DNA from: Schoenoplectus triqueter
Lineage: Eukaryota; Streptophyta; Magnoliopsida; Poales; Cyperaceae
Length of the DNA: 25,177 bases
Direction of reading: 5' to 3'
Assembly: GCA_964058805.1 (NCBI GenBank)
Contig: CAXKVV010001367.1
Location: 1-25,177 of the forward strand
The translations under genes and the position numbers were made by a program. The number at the start of each line of letters is the position of its first letter. Positions within the stretch are counted from its first letter, which is position 1. The notes beneath the pieces are model-generated. The model worked only from the letters and a program-made list of their open reading frames with translations. It did not search any database and was not told the origin of the DNA. This document shows positions 1-10,226 of the stretch, piece by piece.

Positions 1-60
1 CTCCTGCACAATGACAAAAACAAGGAAATTCTGGTTATTGAAACTTCATATCTATGAGCA

Positions 61-1980
61 ACTTCACTTTTCTTTGCTTTTATTTAGGCTTTCCTCTGAT
101 TCAAGCCTTCTCCTAGAATTGTATGAAAGGATGCTTCCTTTTCTGCAGGTGATTTCAGCCTTGTTTCCAAAATCTTAAATCTGCCATGATTTGCAAGAAG
201 AAAGTAATGAACTTCATACTCGAATATAGCCAAACTTGAATAAACAATATGATTTTTTTAATAGAAATAAAAAAAATATGATTATAAAGCAATGATAAAT
301 TAATTTTAAGCAAGTGACATAATTTTAATTTTATATTTCAAAACTAATAGGCAATTAAATCTTCATATTTAACATATATTATTTACCTAATTTGACACCA
401 TTCTGTGAATTTTTTGACATTATTCTGTGCACTTGAATTAGCATCTGCTGGTTGTTTCTACTGATCTTCTTCTTCTTCTTCAAAGCCTTTATTCCCAAAT
501 AAGTTGGGATAGTCTAGAAATGAAATCCTTTGGATATTATTTCCTTCCATAATTTAAATTGTATTTTTACGTTGGCTCGCCACACCCAACACAACACCCC
601 TTTACTTGGCTTTGGTTATTTCTACTGATGACTTTATTTTTGAAATTGTTTCCTTAGATATGTGTTTACTGACCTGAAATAATAACTTTCAGGCAAGCAT
701 TGGTGAGCATTATGGTGGAAACTTGCATCTCTAGTGACCACTATAGAGGAAGTTTCTATCTCATGATCACATGTTGGCATTAATATAACCATAGGCTCTG
801 GGCATCTTTCGTCGGGGATCCTTGGTGTATAGACAAATGTCTGTTGGATATGATGTAAAATGGTTTGTCACAAAGACCAACCAAAGCATATTACTGAGTT
901 TTTAATGACACTTCATCACCTTTATCATTTGACGGAATTTTGTATTTTTGTCTCCTGGAAAGATATGGATTCTTTTTCTAGAATGAAGCATCCAAATTAC
1001 TGATTGCATAGCAGCTTCAAGTGTCCAATTTTGAAGTGGAATTTTATGAGGCATCTGGACAATTCTTTGAAATGGAGAACTAAAATCAGTGGAGGACCAT
1101 ATAAGATTGACGAATTTAAAGTGATGGCATTTATATCTGAGATGTCAAGCTCGATGCATTTTTTGTAAATGGTTTTATTCGTATTATGTAGGACTGATTT
1201 ATAAAAAGAAATTGGTCATAGTTTTTGTAAGCAATAAAATGGATGGTATGCACATAATCTGTATTGGATGGTAGGAAGTATGGCGTCAACAAAGATGAAT
1301 CCACCATGTCATCAGTGAGACGGTTTCTGGAAAAAAAAAATGCATATATATATATTTATCTTTCTCAATGATAACTTGGTCTTAGCGAGACATGACATGC
1401 ATTACTTTTTCCGGGAACTTAAAAAAAAAAGGCTCTTGCTTAATTGCGATAATTCATAATCAGCTTGTCAACGTTGTTAATTGTTATCGCTCCTCCCTTG
1501 TGATTTGGCTTGTGCAGTTATTCGTTGAAAAAAAATGAATGTAAAAAATACACCCGGAAAATCCTGACGAATCGTAACTCCAGTTTTAATTTATGATCGA
1601 GAAGATGAAAACATAATAGTTTTCATTAGGTTTCTATTAGCGAACTTCTATAAGAGAAGCTGTTAGAACCAAAATATATAGTTTCATGATCTTAGAACAG
1701 GAGCTGGAATTACAAGTTGGGTTTTCCTTCCATACCCTAAGCCTAAAACTGTCAAATTTGTTTCACTTTATCCCACATGCTTTGCAAACATCCAATTCAT
1801 ATATATGTTAAAAATATTACTAGGATAAAATTTATAAATCAATACGAAACTAAATCACTGTATATCAAATAAATTTGTTTTCCAAAATATTGCTGATAAA
1901 TATATTAAGAACATTCCATACATGCTAATTAGAGCTTCATGCATGTATTAAAATTTTGTTGGTCCCACCCTGTCAAAAAC
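61..1980. repeat. Segmental duplication, copy 1
   Basis: This stretch is paralogous to 2780-4328 in the same orientation. Matching blocks occur in the same order: a pyrimidine-rich block (61-110 against about 2785-2815), the sequence around the phrase TGTGAATTTTTTGACAT (404 against 2902), the block ending in GAGCATTATGGTGGAAA (705 against 3049), TTGCGATAATTCATAATCAG (1443 against 3818), and a long block near 1745-1980 against 4084-4320 that is almost gap-free. Copy 1 carries two pieces that copy 2 lacks, a SINE-like insertion near 466-618 and about 550 bp at roughly 790-1340. I see no open coding frame of useful length. The original content is unknown. It could be decayed gene or promoter DNA. 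Confidence 0.85.
466..618 (-). mobile_element. SINE-like retroposon with 11-bp target duplication
   Basis: An 11-bp direct repeat, TTTCTACTGAT, lies at 455-465 and 619-629 and brackets the segment. Immediately inside the left repeat is a (TTC)n tract, which is a (GAA)n tail on the minus strand. Next comes a motif around TCCCAAATAAGTTGGGAT that I recognise from widespread plant SINE-like repeats. The segment interrupts segmental-duplication copy 1, and copy 2 has no counterpart at this point. Flanking duplication plus simple-repeat tail is what target-primed retroposition leaves. The exact SINE family is not established. An RTE-type LINE 3' end is the alternative. Confidence 0.6.
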
Positions 1981-2779
1981 AATATTTATTAATAAAGCTC
2001 AAGACTTGTTTTACTTAAGCTTTATTCTTTCGGATAGCTTAATTGCAAATAATTTTCACATCACTTGAAGTGTAAAGAAAAACAATTACTTTTTTCAAAC
2101 TCATTGGAAGTTACCTTTCTTTTCTTAATGATATGCACAAGGAAATTCAATTTAAAGACTCTCGAGTATATAAAAATACAACTTCGAAGTATAAACACTT
2201 AATTATCATTGCAAAAAAATTAGAAAAATAAATAAAAGCATCTGAGGTGAATATAAAATTAAGATGCAAATTACATAAGACATATTTATTACTTCTCAAA
2301 ATTAAAATGTAAATTGATAGTATCTACCTTTTGAATTGTTGGGTCCAGCCGTCCAGCCGTTGGGACAGCATATGAGCTGTCCGTTAAAAAGGAAGGTACT
2401 TTTTTCTTTAGTATTGACGACTAACCTTATTCTTATAAGAAATCTAAGATCCAAACTGGACAGTAGATCATGGACTTCACGAATGGCTAATTACTGCAAT
2501 TTATTATTTTTTTAATAAGTGCATTGTTCTTCATTATTTGTCTACATCTTCCTGTCAACTTTAAACAATGATGTTCTCATCGGGGAGGAAGAAAGAAAAT
2601 ACACGTGGAGTTAAAAATTCGTATTTTTATTAGGCTAAAAAAAAAAATTCGGCCTCACCCGTGAAAAAATTTGGGCAAACTTGATGCGATTAAAAGCTTA
2701 AAAGTACAGTAACCAAAAAAAATTGGTTTTTTGTACAAAAGTACAGTAACAAAAAAATAAATTCTCTCTGTTTAAGAGC
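1981..2779. other. AT-rich spacer between duplication copies
   Basis: No gene, RNA or clear element was found here. The DNA is AT-rich. The string GTCCAGCCGTCCAGCCGTTG near 2343 contains a short tandem duplication of CCGTCCAG, and AAAAGTACAGTAACAAAAAA-like units occur twice near 2700-2757. Neither has an assigned role. Confidence 0.4.
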
Positions 2780-4328
2780 AGTTTCACTTTTCTTTGCTTT
2801 TATTTAGGCTTTCTACAGGTGATTTCATCCTTGATATCATCGACAAAATCTTAAATCTTAAAATTTTAACAGACAATATTTGACAAGTGTGACAGCATCC
2901 TGTGAATTTTTTGACATCGATAATATCATTCTATGCACTTGAGTTAGCACCCGCTGTTATTTTTTATGATATTTTTTATTTTTTAAATTGTTTCCGTATT
3001 AATACGTGTTTACTGGCCTGAAATAATGGCTTCCATGCTAGTATAGGCGAGCATTATGGTGGAAAATTGCCTCGACATAAATGTCCTATCTTATGTTCAC
3101 ACGTGGCATTGACATTAGGGCGGGAATCTCTTGAAGACTACTTATTCTGACGCTTTTGACAATGAATTTTAAATAAATTCGTAAAATAAATTTTAAAGAT
3201 GAACTTCATTACAATATAGGCGTTGTATGAATACACCTGTGCGATGCATCAATTTAAATTCAAAATGACCAATTTGAATCGTTTAATATATTTTTTTATA
3301 TCCAACTCTCAGTGGAAATTAAATTTTATATTTTTTAAAATTATTTTTCTATTTTTTTACATTTTATATTCTCAAATCAAATGATTTTTTTCATCTAAAA
3401 AATAGCAAAAAAAATTAAAAATCAATTTTCTATAAGAATTATATGTAAATAATATATTGAACAATTCAGATCGATCATTTTTTATTTTAAATTTGAGATT
3501 TTGACATGTTGTACGATACACCTGTGTAACACATTTTTAATATTTATTTTAAATTTATTTAGAGTATCATTAAAATTATCAAAATAACTCCTTGTCAAGT
3601 GATCCCCTTAACACATATAAATTAACCATATGTCAGCAAAGCGCTAGTTTTTGGGGTGGTGGGGGGCAGTACGTATAGTCTCTTTCTGCATTTTTTGTAT
3701 TTCTGGTGGATAACTTGGTCCTCTTCTTTTTTTTTTTGTGCCAAACAACAACTTGGTCCTAGCGAGACATGACAAACACTAATTTTTCTGGGAGTATTCA
3801 AAAAGGATCCTGCTTGATTGCGATAATTCATAATCAGCTCGTCAACGTTGTTATCCCTCCTTTGTTATTGACTTACTTCAGCTTATTGCTTAAAAAAAAT
3901 GTTGAGCGTAAAAATACACCCGAAAAAAAGGAATGTTGACCGTCTATTTCCGGTTGTCTAATTAGATTTCTAATTTGATAACTTCTATAATAAGAGAAAA
4001 TGTTAGAACCAAAACATGTGTAATTTCATAGTCTTAAAGCAGTAAAGCTTGAATTACAAGGGTTTTTTTCCATACAATAAGCAAAAACTGTCAAATTTGT
4101 TTCACTTTATCCCACATGCTTTGCAAACATCAAATTCATATATATGTTCAAGATAACTAAAATATATTTTATGAATCGAAACGATACTAAATCGTTGTAT
4201 ATCAAATAAATTTGTTTTCCAAAAGTATTGCTGATAAATGTATAAATATATTAAGAGCATTCCACACATGCTGATTAGAGTTTCAAGCATGTATTATATT
4301 TTTTATTCGTCCCACCCTGTAAAAATCA
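2780..4328. repeat. Segmental duplication, copy 2 (shorter)
   Basis: This is the direct-orientation paralogue of 61-1980. It is shorter because the SINE-like insertion and the block corresponding to about 790-1340 are missing. In turn it holds a foldback element (3122-3607) that copy 1 lacks. The best-preserved part is 4084-4320, where copies 1 and 2 can be aligned almost without gaps. Short reverse-strand reading frames inside (for example 3622-3831 and 4102-4290) have no recognisable product and I do not call them genes. Confidence 0.85.
3122..3607. mobile_element. Foldback MITE, family C, full element
   Basis: The two ends are inverted repeats of each other. The left end, starting GGGAATCTCTTGA, matches the reverse complement of the right end, GGGGATCACTTGACAAGG, and the pairing continues inward past TACACCTGTGCGATG (about 3231) and CGATACACCTGTGTAAC (about 3514). 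The element is about 486 bp, has no coding capacity and sits inside duplication copy 2. Copies of its outer end recur at 6815-6890 (inverted) and 19380-19452. I saw no clean target-site duplication, so the superfamily is undetermined. Confidence 0.65.
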
Positions 4329-4709
4329 CCTATTTATTTACTTTGTTATTATTTTTTTGCAAAAATATGAACACCTTATTAATAGAGAAGGAATAAACAC
4401 ACAACTGATCGAATTAGTTTTTATAATTTAAAATAATTATTTATTTAATTTATAATAATACATACAAAGGATTGAGCATATAATTTTTCTAGGCATACCA
4501 CATCAATCATTAATTTATATTATCCATTCAATTTACTTCACTCTCCTATATTGATCCAATGACTAAAACTCATTCCTTAATAAAAAATTATATGTGATTG
4601 ATATACATTTGTAAGGTACAACTTAACTTTTAAATAAAAATAACTTTTTTGTATTCACTTATTTTTTTATTACCGTGTTATTTATTATATCATCTATCAT
4701 GATGAGTCC
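4329..4709. other. AT-rich spacer, nothing recognised
   Basis: This is AT-rich DNA with short homopolymer runs. No reading frame, RNA gene or repeat could be supported. Confidence 0.35.
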
Positions 4710-5097
4710 GTTATGGTGCTTTGCAAAACGCAATGCAGTCATGTGGTTTGCACTGAAATCACTAATTTGAAGTAAAAAAATGATTGATTCGAACAGTTCA
4801 ATCTAATATATATATCAAAACATGTTAGTAAACTAAATTCATATTTGTTTTTAGATTTTTTTTATTTATTTAGATGAAGAAAAAATTACTTGATCTGAGA
4901 ATGATTCATCCTAAGTAATAATTTTTTCTCCACTAAAAATAATAAATAAAATTTAGAAAATCTACAATTAGTTTTTTTAACATATTTTGATATGAAGATT
5001 AATTAGATTGAGCGATTCAAATCAATTATTTTTAGTTTGAAGTTAGAGACGTGAGCACAAAGCATTGATCCCTTTGTACTTTGTAAAACACTGTAAC
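4710..5097. mobile_element. Degenerate foldback MITE, family A
   Basis: The left arm, starting GTTATGGTGCTTTGC, pairs with the reverse complement of the right arm, GTTACAGTGTTTTAC. Pairing runs inward through AATTTGAAGT (about 4764) against ACTTCAAACT-type sequence on the other side. Both the terminus (TATGGTGCTT followed by a GC-containing stretch) and the internal order (TTTGAA, then GTTCAATC, then ATATCAAAA) resemble the much better preserved element at 14555-15130. I therefore read this as an old member of the same family. It has no coding capacity. Confidence 0.6.
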
Positions 5098-5260
5098 CTC
5101 ATTATTATTATCATTATACAAATTAGTAATGTTTAAGAAAACTTATTTTTAATTATAAAATTCTTATTGTGTCCAATTGTATTTCTAAATTTAATTTATT
5201 CGACAAATATATTTTTCTCCGGTGAACATGAGAAATGACTCTAGGAAATAGGAATCAATG

Positions 5261-5675
5261 TAGGGGTGTCAAAATTGACCCCACTTGATGAGTCAATCTG
5301 ACATAATCTGAACGCAATCCGATCTGAAAATAAATAAGTCGGGTATGAGTCAAGATTTTTTGATCTGTTATTGGTCAGATTAGGTCGGCTACAGGTCGAC
5401 TTCATACAACCCATTTAATTGTGTTCTTCAAATTTATTTTATGTTTTTAATGCTAATTAAAGATTATATATGCACCAATTAAGATTACTATATATAAATT
5501 ATTATTAAATTATTTAATAATATATAAAATAGTTAATATATATTTAATGATTTTATTTGGTTTCGGGACGAAAAAATTTTGGCCCAATTTTAAATGGATC
5601 GCATAAAAAATAGTAAAAAAATAGTAAAATAATGATGATCTGATCCGAACCCGATCTGACCCATCGACATCCCTA
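5261..5675. mobile_element. hAT-like non-autonomous element
   Basis: The ends are diverged terminal inverted repeats, TAGGGGTGTCAA at the left and the reverse complement of TCGACATCCCTA at the right. Subterminal GACCC- and CCGATCTGA-type motifs repeat near both ends with an AT-rich core. TAGGG-rGTCAA termini with RACCC-rich subterminal DNA are typical of a common plant hAT-like MITE class. An 8-bp target duplication is not visible, so the assignment rests on termini only. A small reverse frame at 5510-5755 lies across it and is not a gene. Confidence 0.55.
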
Positions 5676-6062
5676 CTCCGAATAATTGATCTAGTGCAGA
5701 CAAAATTGATTGTTAATTTTTCAAAACGTTTGATGAGTGAACAATTAGTTTTCAAATTGTAGAGAGTTGATTAACAATCAATCTAAAATTGAAATAAAGA
5801 TAGGGTCATGGCCTCTATTTTTGTTTCAAAAAAACTTTTGCCGGTTATAAAAAAATGAAAATTATTTAACTTGTTAAGCGTTCAAATATTAATTTGTTAC
5901 GCTGTATCATATTTGCTTTCATCCGTCTGATTTGCTTTTCTCTTCTTGATCAAACAATGCTCATTTATCCTAATTTGAAAAATTATTTATCAAGGTGCAA
6001 CATAACTCCTAAAATAATTCGATCTTTTTTTGCATAAATTAATTGTGTGGTTCATCATATTG

Positions 6063-6066
<4 letters not shown>
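5676..6066. other. AT-rich spacer, nothing recognised
   Basis: I saw no coding frame, RNA gene or element in this interval. Confidence 0.35.

Positions 6067-6096
<30 letters not shown>
6067..6096. repeat. (AT)15 microsatellite
   Basis: An uninterrupted AT dinucleotide tract of 30 bp. The 63-residue frame at 6030-6221 that reads through it, giving alternating Tyr-Ile, is an artefact of the tract and not a gene. Confidence 0.95.
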
Positions 6097-6099
<3 letters not shown>

Positions 6100-6113
6100 C
6101 AGCATTTCGAAAA

Positions 6114-6195
6114 ATATACTTAATAAAATACTCTATTTGCATGTTAGAGGTCTACTTGTCTCCTACTCATATACTTAATAAAATACTCTATTTGC
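6114..6195. repeat. 27-bp exact direct repeat pair
   Basis: Two identical 27-bp units, beginning ATATACTTAATAAAATACTC, lie at 6114-6140 and 6169-6195 with 28 bp between them. The identity suggests a recent local duplication by slippage or unequal exchange, or gene conversion. Confidence 0.9.
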
Positions 6196-6196
6196 C

Positions 6197-6814
6197 GAGT
6201 TGTCACTTTCATACATTATAGTTGTTCGCACAGGTGCATACAACTCCTTTGTACGAGTAGATATTTGCAGACAATACACAATAATTAGTGAACAAGGAAT
6301 TTTGAAAGGAATGATTAATAATTTCGTTCACTCAAATTAACGACTTTTATATATCTAGCAAACGACTCACTCTTCCCTCCTTGAAAAGTGAGTTCTACAC
6401 GAATATATTAAGCGTAATTTATCCAAATTTTCCTCAACAATAATTGGTATTCTTCTTAATTCCTTAATTAGATATGCTAGAGTGTCAAATTCGATCTGAT
6501 GGAACTTTGAAAAAAAATGCCAACAACCATTATATATTAATATTACAGAAATGAATTTCAGAATTTTGACCGGGAACGTAAAGTTTGATATTATGATTGA
6601 CCGACTGAATTCTGTATTATACGTATCCACTATCCCTCCGCGTTAATCGGTGTTTAATTTTCATTTTAAACACATTTTTTTTTCTTACATTTGGAATTTT
6701 TGGACTATCATTATGCTCATGTCCCCATCTACATTACCTAGCTAGTTAGTCAAACACATGCATGTCATCGATCACTTCCCTAAGCATCGTTCGTTCATGC
6801 ATATATCATATGGT
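6197..6814. other. Spacer, nothing recognised
   Basis: An 87-codon reverse-strand frame (6367-6630) is present. Its product has no recognisable motif and is of ordinary AT-rich composition, and I saw no supporting splice or promoter context. I see no RNA gene. Confidence 0.35.
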
Positions 6815-6890
6815 GGGGATCATTTGACAAGGGGTTATTTTGTCAATTTTGATAATAGATTTTTAAATAAATATTAAAAATATAGAAAAA
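6815..6890. mobile_element. Family C MITE end (partial copy)
   Basis: GGGGATCATTTGACAAGG and the following 60 bp match the reverse complement of the right terminus of the element at 3122-3607. The order is the same: TTATTTTG, then ATAATAG-like sequence, then AAATAAATATTAAAAATA. A matching opposite end was not found nearby, so this is a truncated or decayed copy. Confidence 0.6.
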
Positions 6891-7189
6891 AATTATCGAT
6901 ATATTATTCTACTTATAGATTAATAGATTGATGATAATTCAAATTTCATAATTTTAATATATGATCGCAAACTTATTTAGCGTACAGAATTACTTCGTTA
7001 CGACATCGGGTTGCTGCCATTCCTAGCTTTGGAAAATGTACACCAAACGAATCTCCCAAAATTCATGTTTCATATCGCTTTCACCCAACAAATCTCTAGC
7101 TTCTCTAAGAGCACTTTTTTTTTTCTGATATGGCCCGCTGAATTTTCAAATAGTGGACGTTTTTAATTTTGTTACTGAAATGGAAGATT
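6891..7189. other. Spacer, nothing recognised
   Basis: AT-rich DNA, possibly the decayed interior of the partial element to its left. I see no gene. Confidence 0.3.
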
Positions 7190-7490
7190 GTTGACAATTT
7201 TTTTTTGGAAAAAAGATCAAATTTATTTACGGAATCTACAGTGATAGTTTCTTTTTTACACAAACTAAAAGTGATCGAGCTAAAATTTCGATCTCTTTAT
7301 ATTCTCTTTATCTTTTATTTTTATATTGTTTTGTGTTATAAAACGTGATAAAAATATAAGGGATCGAGGTAAAATTTCAGTCCCTTTAAATGGATCGAAA
7401 TTTTTTTCGGTCTCTTCTAATTTATGTAAAAAATTATCATTTTAGATTATGAGAATTTTTTTTTCTAAAAATAGAAAAATTGGACTATTG
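7190..7490. repeat. Probable foldback repeat, family D
   Basis: The segment GATCGAGCTAAAATTTCGAT (7273) is repeated directly as GATCGAGGTAAAATTTCAGT (7362) and inverted near 7390 (GGATCGAAATTTTTTTCGG). Wider pairing of the left flank (CTACAGTGATAGTTTC, about 7226) with the reverse complement of the right flank (about 7420-7450) suggests a decayed inverted-repeat element. Borders are approximate and no target duplication was seen. Confidence 0.45.
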
Positions 7491-7770
7491 AACGTGGGAA
7501 TGCAAAGCGTCAAAAAGTAATTTTAAAGCGTGTTTATGCGACTCGTCTAAATTTTGTGACGATTTTTCTTCATTTATATCTGTTTGTTTCTTCACCGTCC
7601 CTTTCTCTTCGTCAAAGTCAAAATAAATAGCTTAATCATGATCACGTACAATGGTATTTCCAGTGAAATACATTCGCTTTACAAATGATTTCGTGTTGCT
7701 CGGAAAAAAAAAGACAAAAAAAGAATGAAGCAAAATTAATAATTTGGTTTGCAAGAAGCTTTTCTCAGCT
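7491..7770. other. Spacer, nothing recognised
   Basis: I see no gene, RNA or element. GAATACAT-like and purine-rich tracts only. Confidence 0.3.
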
Positions 7771-7778
7771 GGTAAATA

Positions 7779-8029
7779 ATGCCCGGCCCATTTGGTAGAT
7801 GTAGTAGAAGTATTTTAAGCTCTTTAAAATATTAAATGTAAGTAATTTAAGGTGGCTTAAAGTTAAAAAAGTTTCATATATGCTTTAAAATTATGTCATC
7901 AAATTTTATTTCTTTCAACACATTTTACATAAATTATTTATCTATTTACTTTACTACTATCAAACACCAGTGCTTTAAAGTAATTTAATTTTTATTCCGC
8001 TTTAACTTTACTACATTTACCGAATGGAA
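7779..8029. mobile_element. hAT-type MITE with 8-bp target duplication
   Basis: The element is bounded by an exact 8-bp direct repeat, GGTAAATA, at 7771-7778 and 8030-8037. Its termini are inverted repeats: CATTTGGTAGATGTAGTA at the left matches the reverse complement of the right end, CATTCGGTAAATGTAGTA. Length is 251 bp with no coding capacity. An 8-bp duplication with short inverted termini fits a non-autonomous hAT element. The termini resemble the GGCCCATTTGGTA-type ends common in plant MITEs. The intact duplication argues for a fairly recent insertion. Confidence 0.75.
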
Positions 8030-8064
8030 GGTAAATATATAGGCAAGCATCATACCCGATAAAA

Positions 8065-8337
8065 TAGAGGTGGAGAAATTTATTCTGACTTAATTAAAAA
8101 AAAGAAAAAATAAATGATTTGACTCAATTCTAATCCGATCTAATTTAAAATCAAATGACCTACAGCCAAAACAAAATTAATTTAAAATATAAAAAATCAA
8201 TATATAATTAATTAATCTAACCCGACAAAACTCTAACTAAATCCGTCCTAATTTCTTTCAAAACAAACTAATCCGACCCGACTTATCTACCCAAATCCAA
8301 GTTCAAATTCAACCCACCCATCCGATTGTCAGCTCTA
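8065..8337. mobile_element. hAT-like degenerate element
   Basis: The left end TAGAGGTGG pairs with the reverse complement of the right end, AGCTCTA preceded by GATTGTC. The subterminal right side is rich in CCGACCCGAC and AACCCACCCA motifs like those in 5261-5675 and 18422-19072. I see no coding capacity and no clear target duplication. Confidence 0.45.
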
Positions 8338-9273
8338 CCGTCTATTATGGCACATAGAAGGAAAATCTAAACCATGCCACATTAAAATTTGTATAGAGTT
8401 CACAGTTATCATATTTTTTTTATAATATTCCACTTAATTTTGTAGATGTATAGTTCCAGCTGGGACGAAATTTCCCTGATGAGGCATCCTCAAAGAAATA
8501 TATTATATAAGAGAAAAAGGACAAACAAAGGAATCCATTTGTCCACGAAATAACTGCAGTAAAATTAATTGCATTCAGTGTACCTTTTTTAGGCCAACAA
8601 TGCCGAGTATGTTGCTGTTATATTCATATAATTAACAAAATTTTGAAATAATAACTATATTATATTTGAATTATTCTTAACTAGAATCTTTTCAAATTAT
8701 TTTTAAATTTGACGAATTGCACGAACGAAATACTACTAATCCTATGATTCACATAATTTATGATCTTTTTATTTATTTCATACAATATCAATATTGTGAC
8801 ATATTATTTGTAAATAAAAAAAATATTCTCTAGTTATATCTATAGAGAGCAAATTTAACAATATCAAAATTGATACAAACTTATTTAATAATTTATGCTA
8901 ATGACTTTATTATGAAACTCATTTTATATGATATCATAATCATTCATGTTAAATAAAATATTATTCATATTAATGATATTTAATTTAAATAATAGAAGTA
9001 TAATATAACATAATTTTCATAATAAAGACATTAACAAGTGAAGTAAAATTATCGCAATATTAGACTACAAGAATTTAAATCCAAGTGAAGTAAAATTATA
9101 GCAGAACAAATATTAAATTACTCAATGCATTAACGTTTGCTGGTTGTTGAGTAAGTACAATAAGTAATGAGGATAAAAAAATCAATAAATAAGAAATCTG
9201 ATGTTTAAATTTATTTCACCTCTACAAGTGCTTTTATTTACTTTACTTAATTAAATTCACTTTCATTTAGTAT
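8338..9273. other. AT-rich spacer, nothing recognised
   Basis: Very AT-rich. The phrase AAGTGAAGTAAAATTAT occurs twice, near 9036 and 9082, as a short direct repeat. I saw no gene, RNA or complete element. Confidence 0.4.
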
Positions 9274-9692
9274 ATTAAAACATAAGATTGACTAATACGA
9301 AAACGTTTGAATTTCAATCTGAGGCGCATACGGTTCAAAATAAATCATAACATGTCCTAAATTCTGATTTATCATTTTTATTAAAATTTTCATATCAAAA
9401 TATCAAGGATGCAAAAAATTTCATGTTTAGCATTTTTTAAATATTTATTATGAATTTTTAAAATCAGTTCAAAACTAATAATAAAGTATTGAACTTTTAT
9501 ACATCATTTTTAAAAATTCAAAATAAATACTTAAAAAATCTAAACATGAAATTTTTTATATCCTCATATTTTAGTATGAAAAATATAATGAAAATGATAA
9601 ATCAAAATTTTAAATATATTATGATTTAATTTGAACTATATGAAATTCGGATTACAATACAAACATTTTCATATTAGTCAACCCATTAAAAC
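9274..9692. mobile_element. Foldback MITE, family B, diverged copy
   Basis: A long inverted repeat of about 200 bp per arm. GATTGACTAATACGAAAACG near 9287 pairs with the reverse complement of CATTTTCATATTAGTCAA near 9664, and pairing continues through the ATTTATCATTTT and GGATGCAAAAAATTTCATG blocks to a centre near 9480. The internal order (TTTATCATT, ATTAAAATT, GGATGCAAAAA) matches the better preserved hairpin at 15147-15598, so both belong to one family. It has no coding capacity. Confidence 0.7.
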
Positions 9693-10226
9693 ACTTTCAA
9701 CATTTGAATCACTACTATTTCACTTTTGCACAAAACTGAGATACCTCATAGAAGAGTTTGTCTATGAGTTCTGGATTCTGGATTAACCATGTGGGAACAA
9801 AAGATCCGACAAATTGAGAGCTGGCAACAACTTAGTCATAGTCAACGCCGTGCATAAGTTACGTACGTGCGAACAACTTTGTTAAGTGTAATTCTTGTTT
9901 AATTTCATAAGAAGTTTCTCAGAAGTAGAATTTTTTTTAATTTCTCGTTTTGTGAAAATACGGTATTTTTTTCATGGAACAGATATAATTATAAATAGAC
10001 TGATGATATCATAATTCTCTTCCTTTCATATTCACTCATATATTCCGGTCCGACCGTTAATTTTGAACTTATAATTGCAAACCACAGGAATAGAAATCTT
10101 GACTTTTAGTCGGATAGTGTTTTGGTATTTTACGTTTTAGAGGGCTCATGTGGAAAACGGCCAATTAGAATTAATAGTTCCTTATTCTAACTCAAAACCT
10201 CTCTGACTGATGTGTATGTGTGTGTC
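9693..10226 (+). promoter_or_regulatory. Upstream region of the LHT-like gene
   Basis: The 5' flank directly upstream of the transporter gene. It contains ACGTACGTGC near 9861, an ACGT-core palindrome of the kind bound by plant bZIP or bHLH factors, and one copy (10144-10162) of a 19-bp sequence repeated inside intron 1. No coding frame was found. Regulatory roles are inference from position only. Confidence 0.35.

Noticed and set aside
6367..6630. An 87-codon reverse-strand frame
   Set aside because: AT-rich, low information, no domain, no promoter or splice context, and located between transposon remnants.
1..10000. CRISPR array or bacterial operon structures
   Set aside because: The window is plant nuclear DNA with spliceosomal introns. 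The repeats are dispersed transposon families, not regularly spaced arrays.
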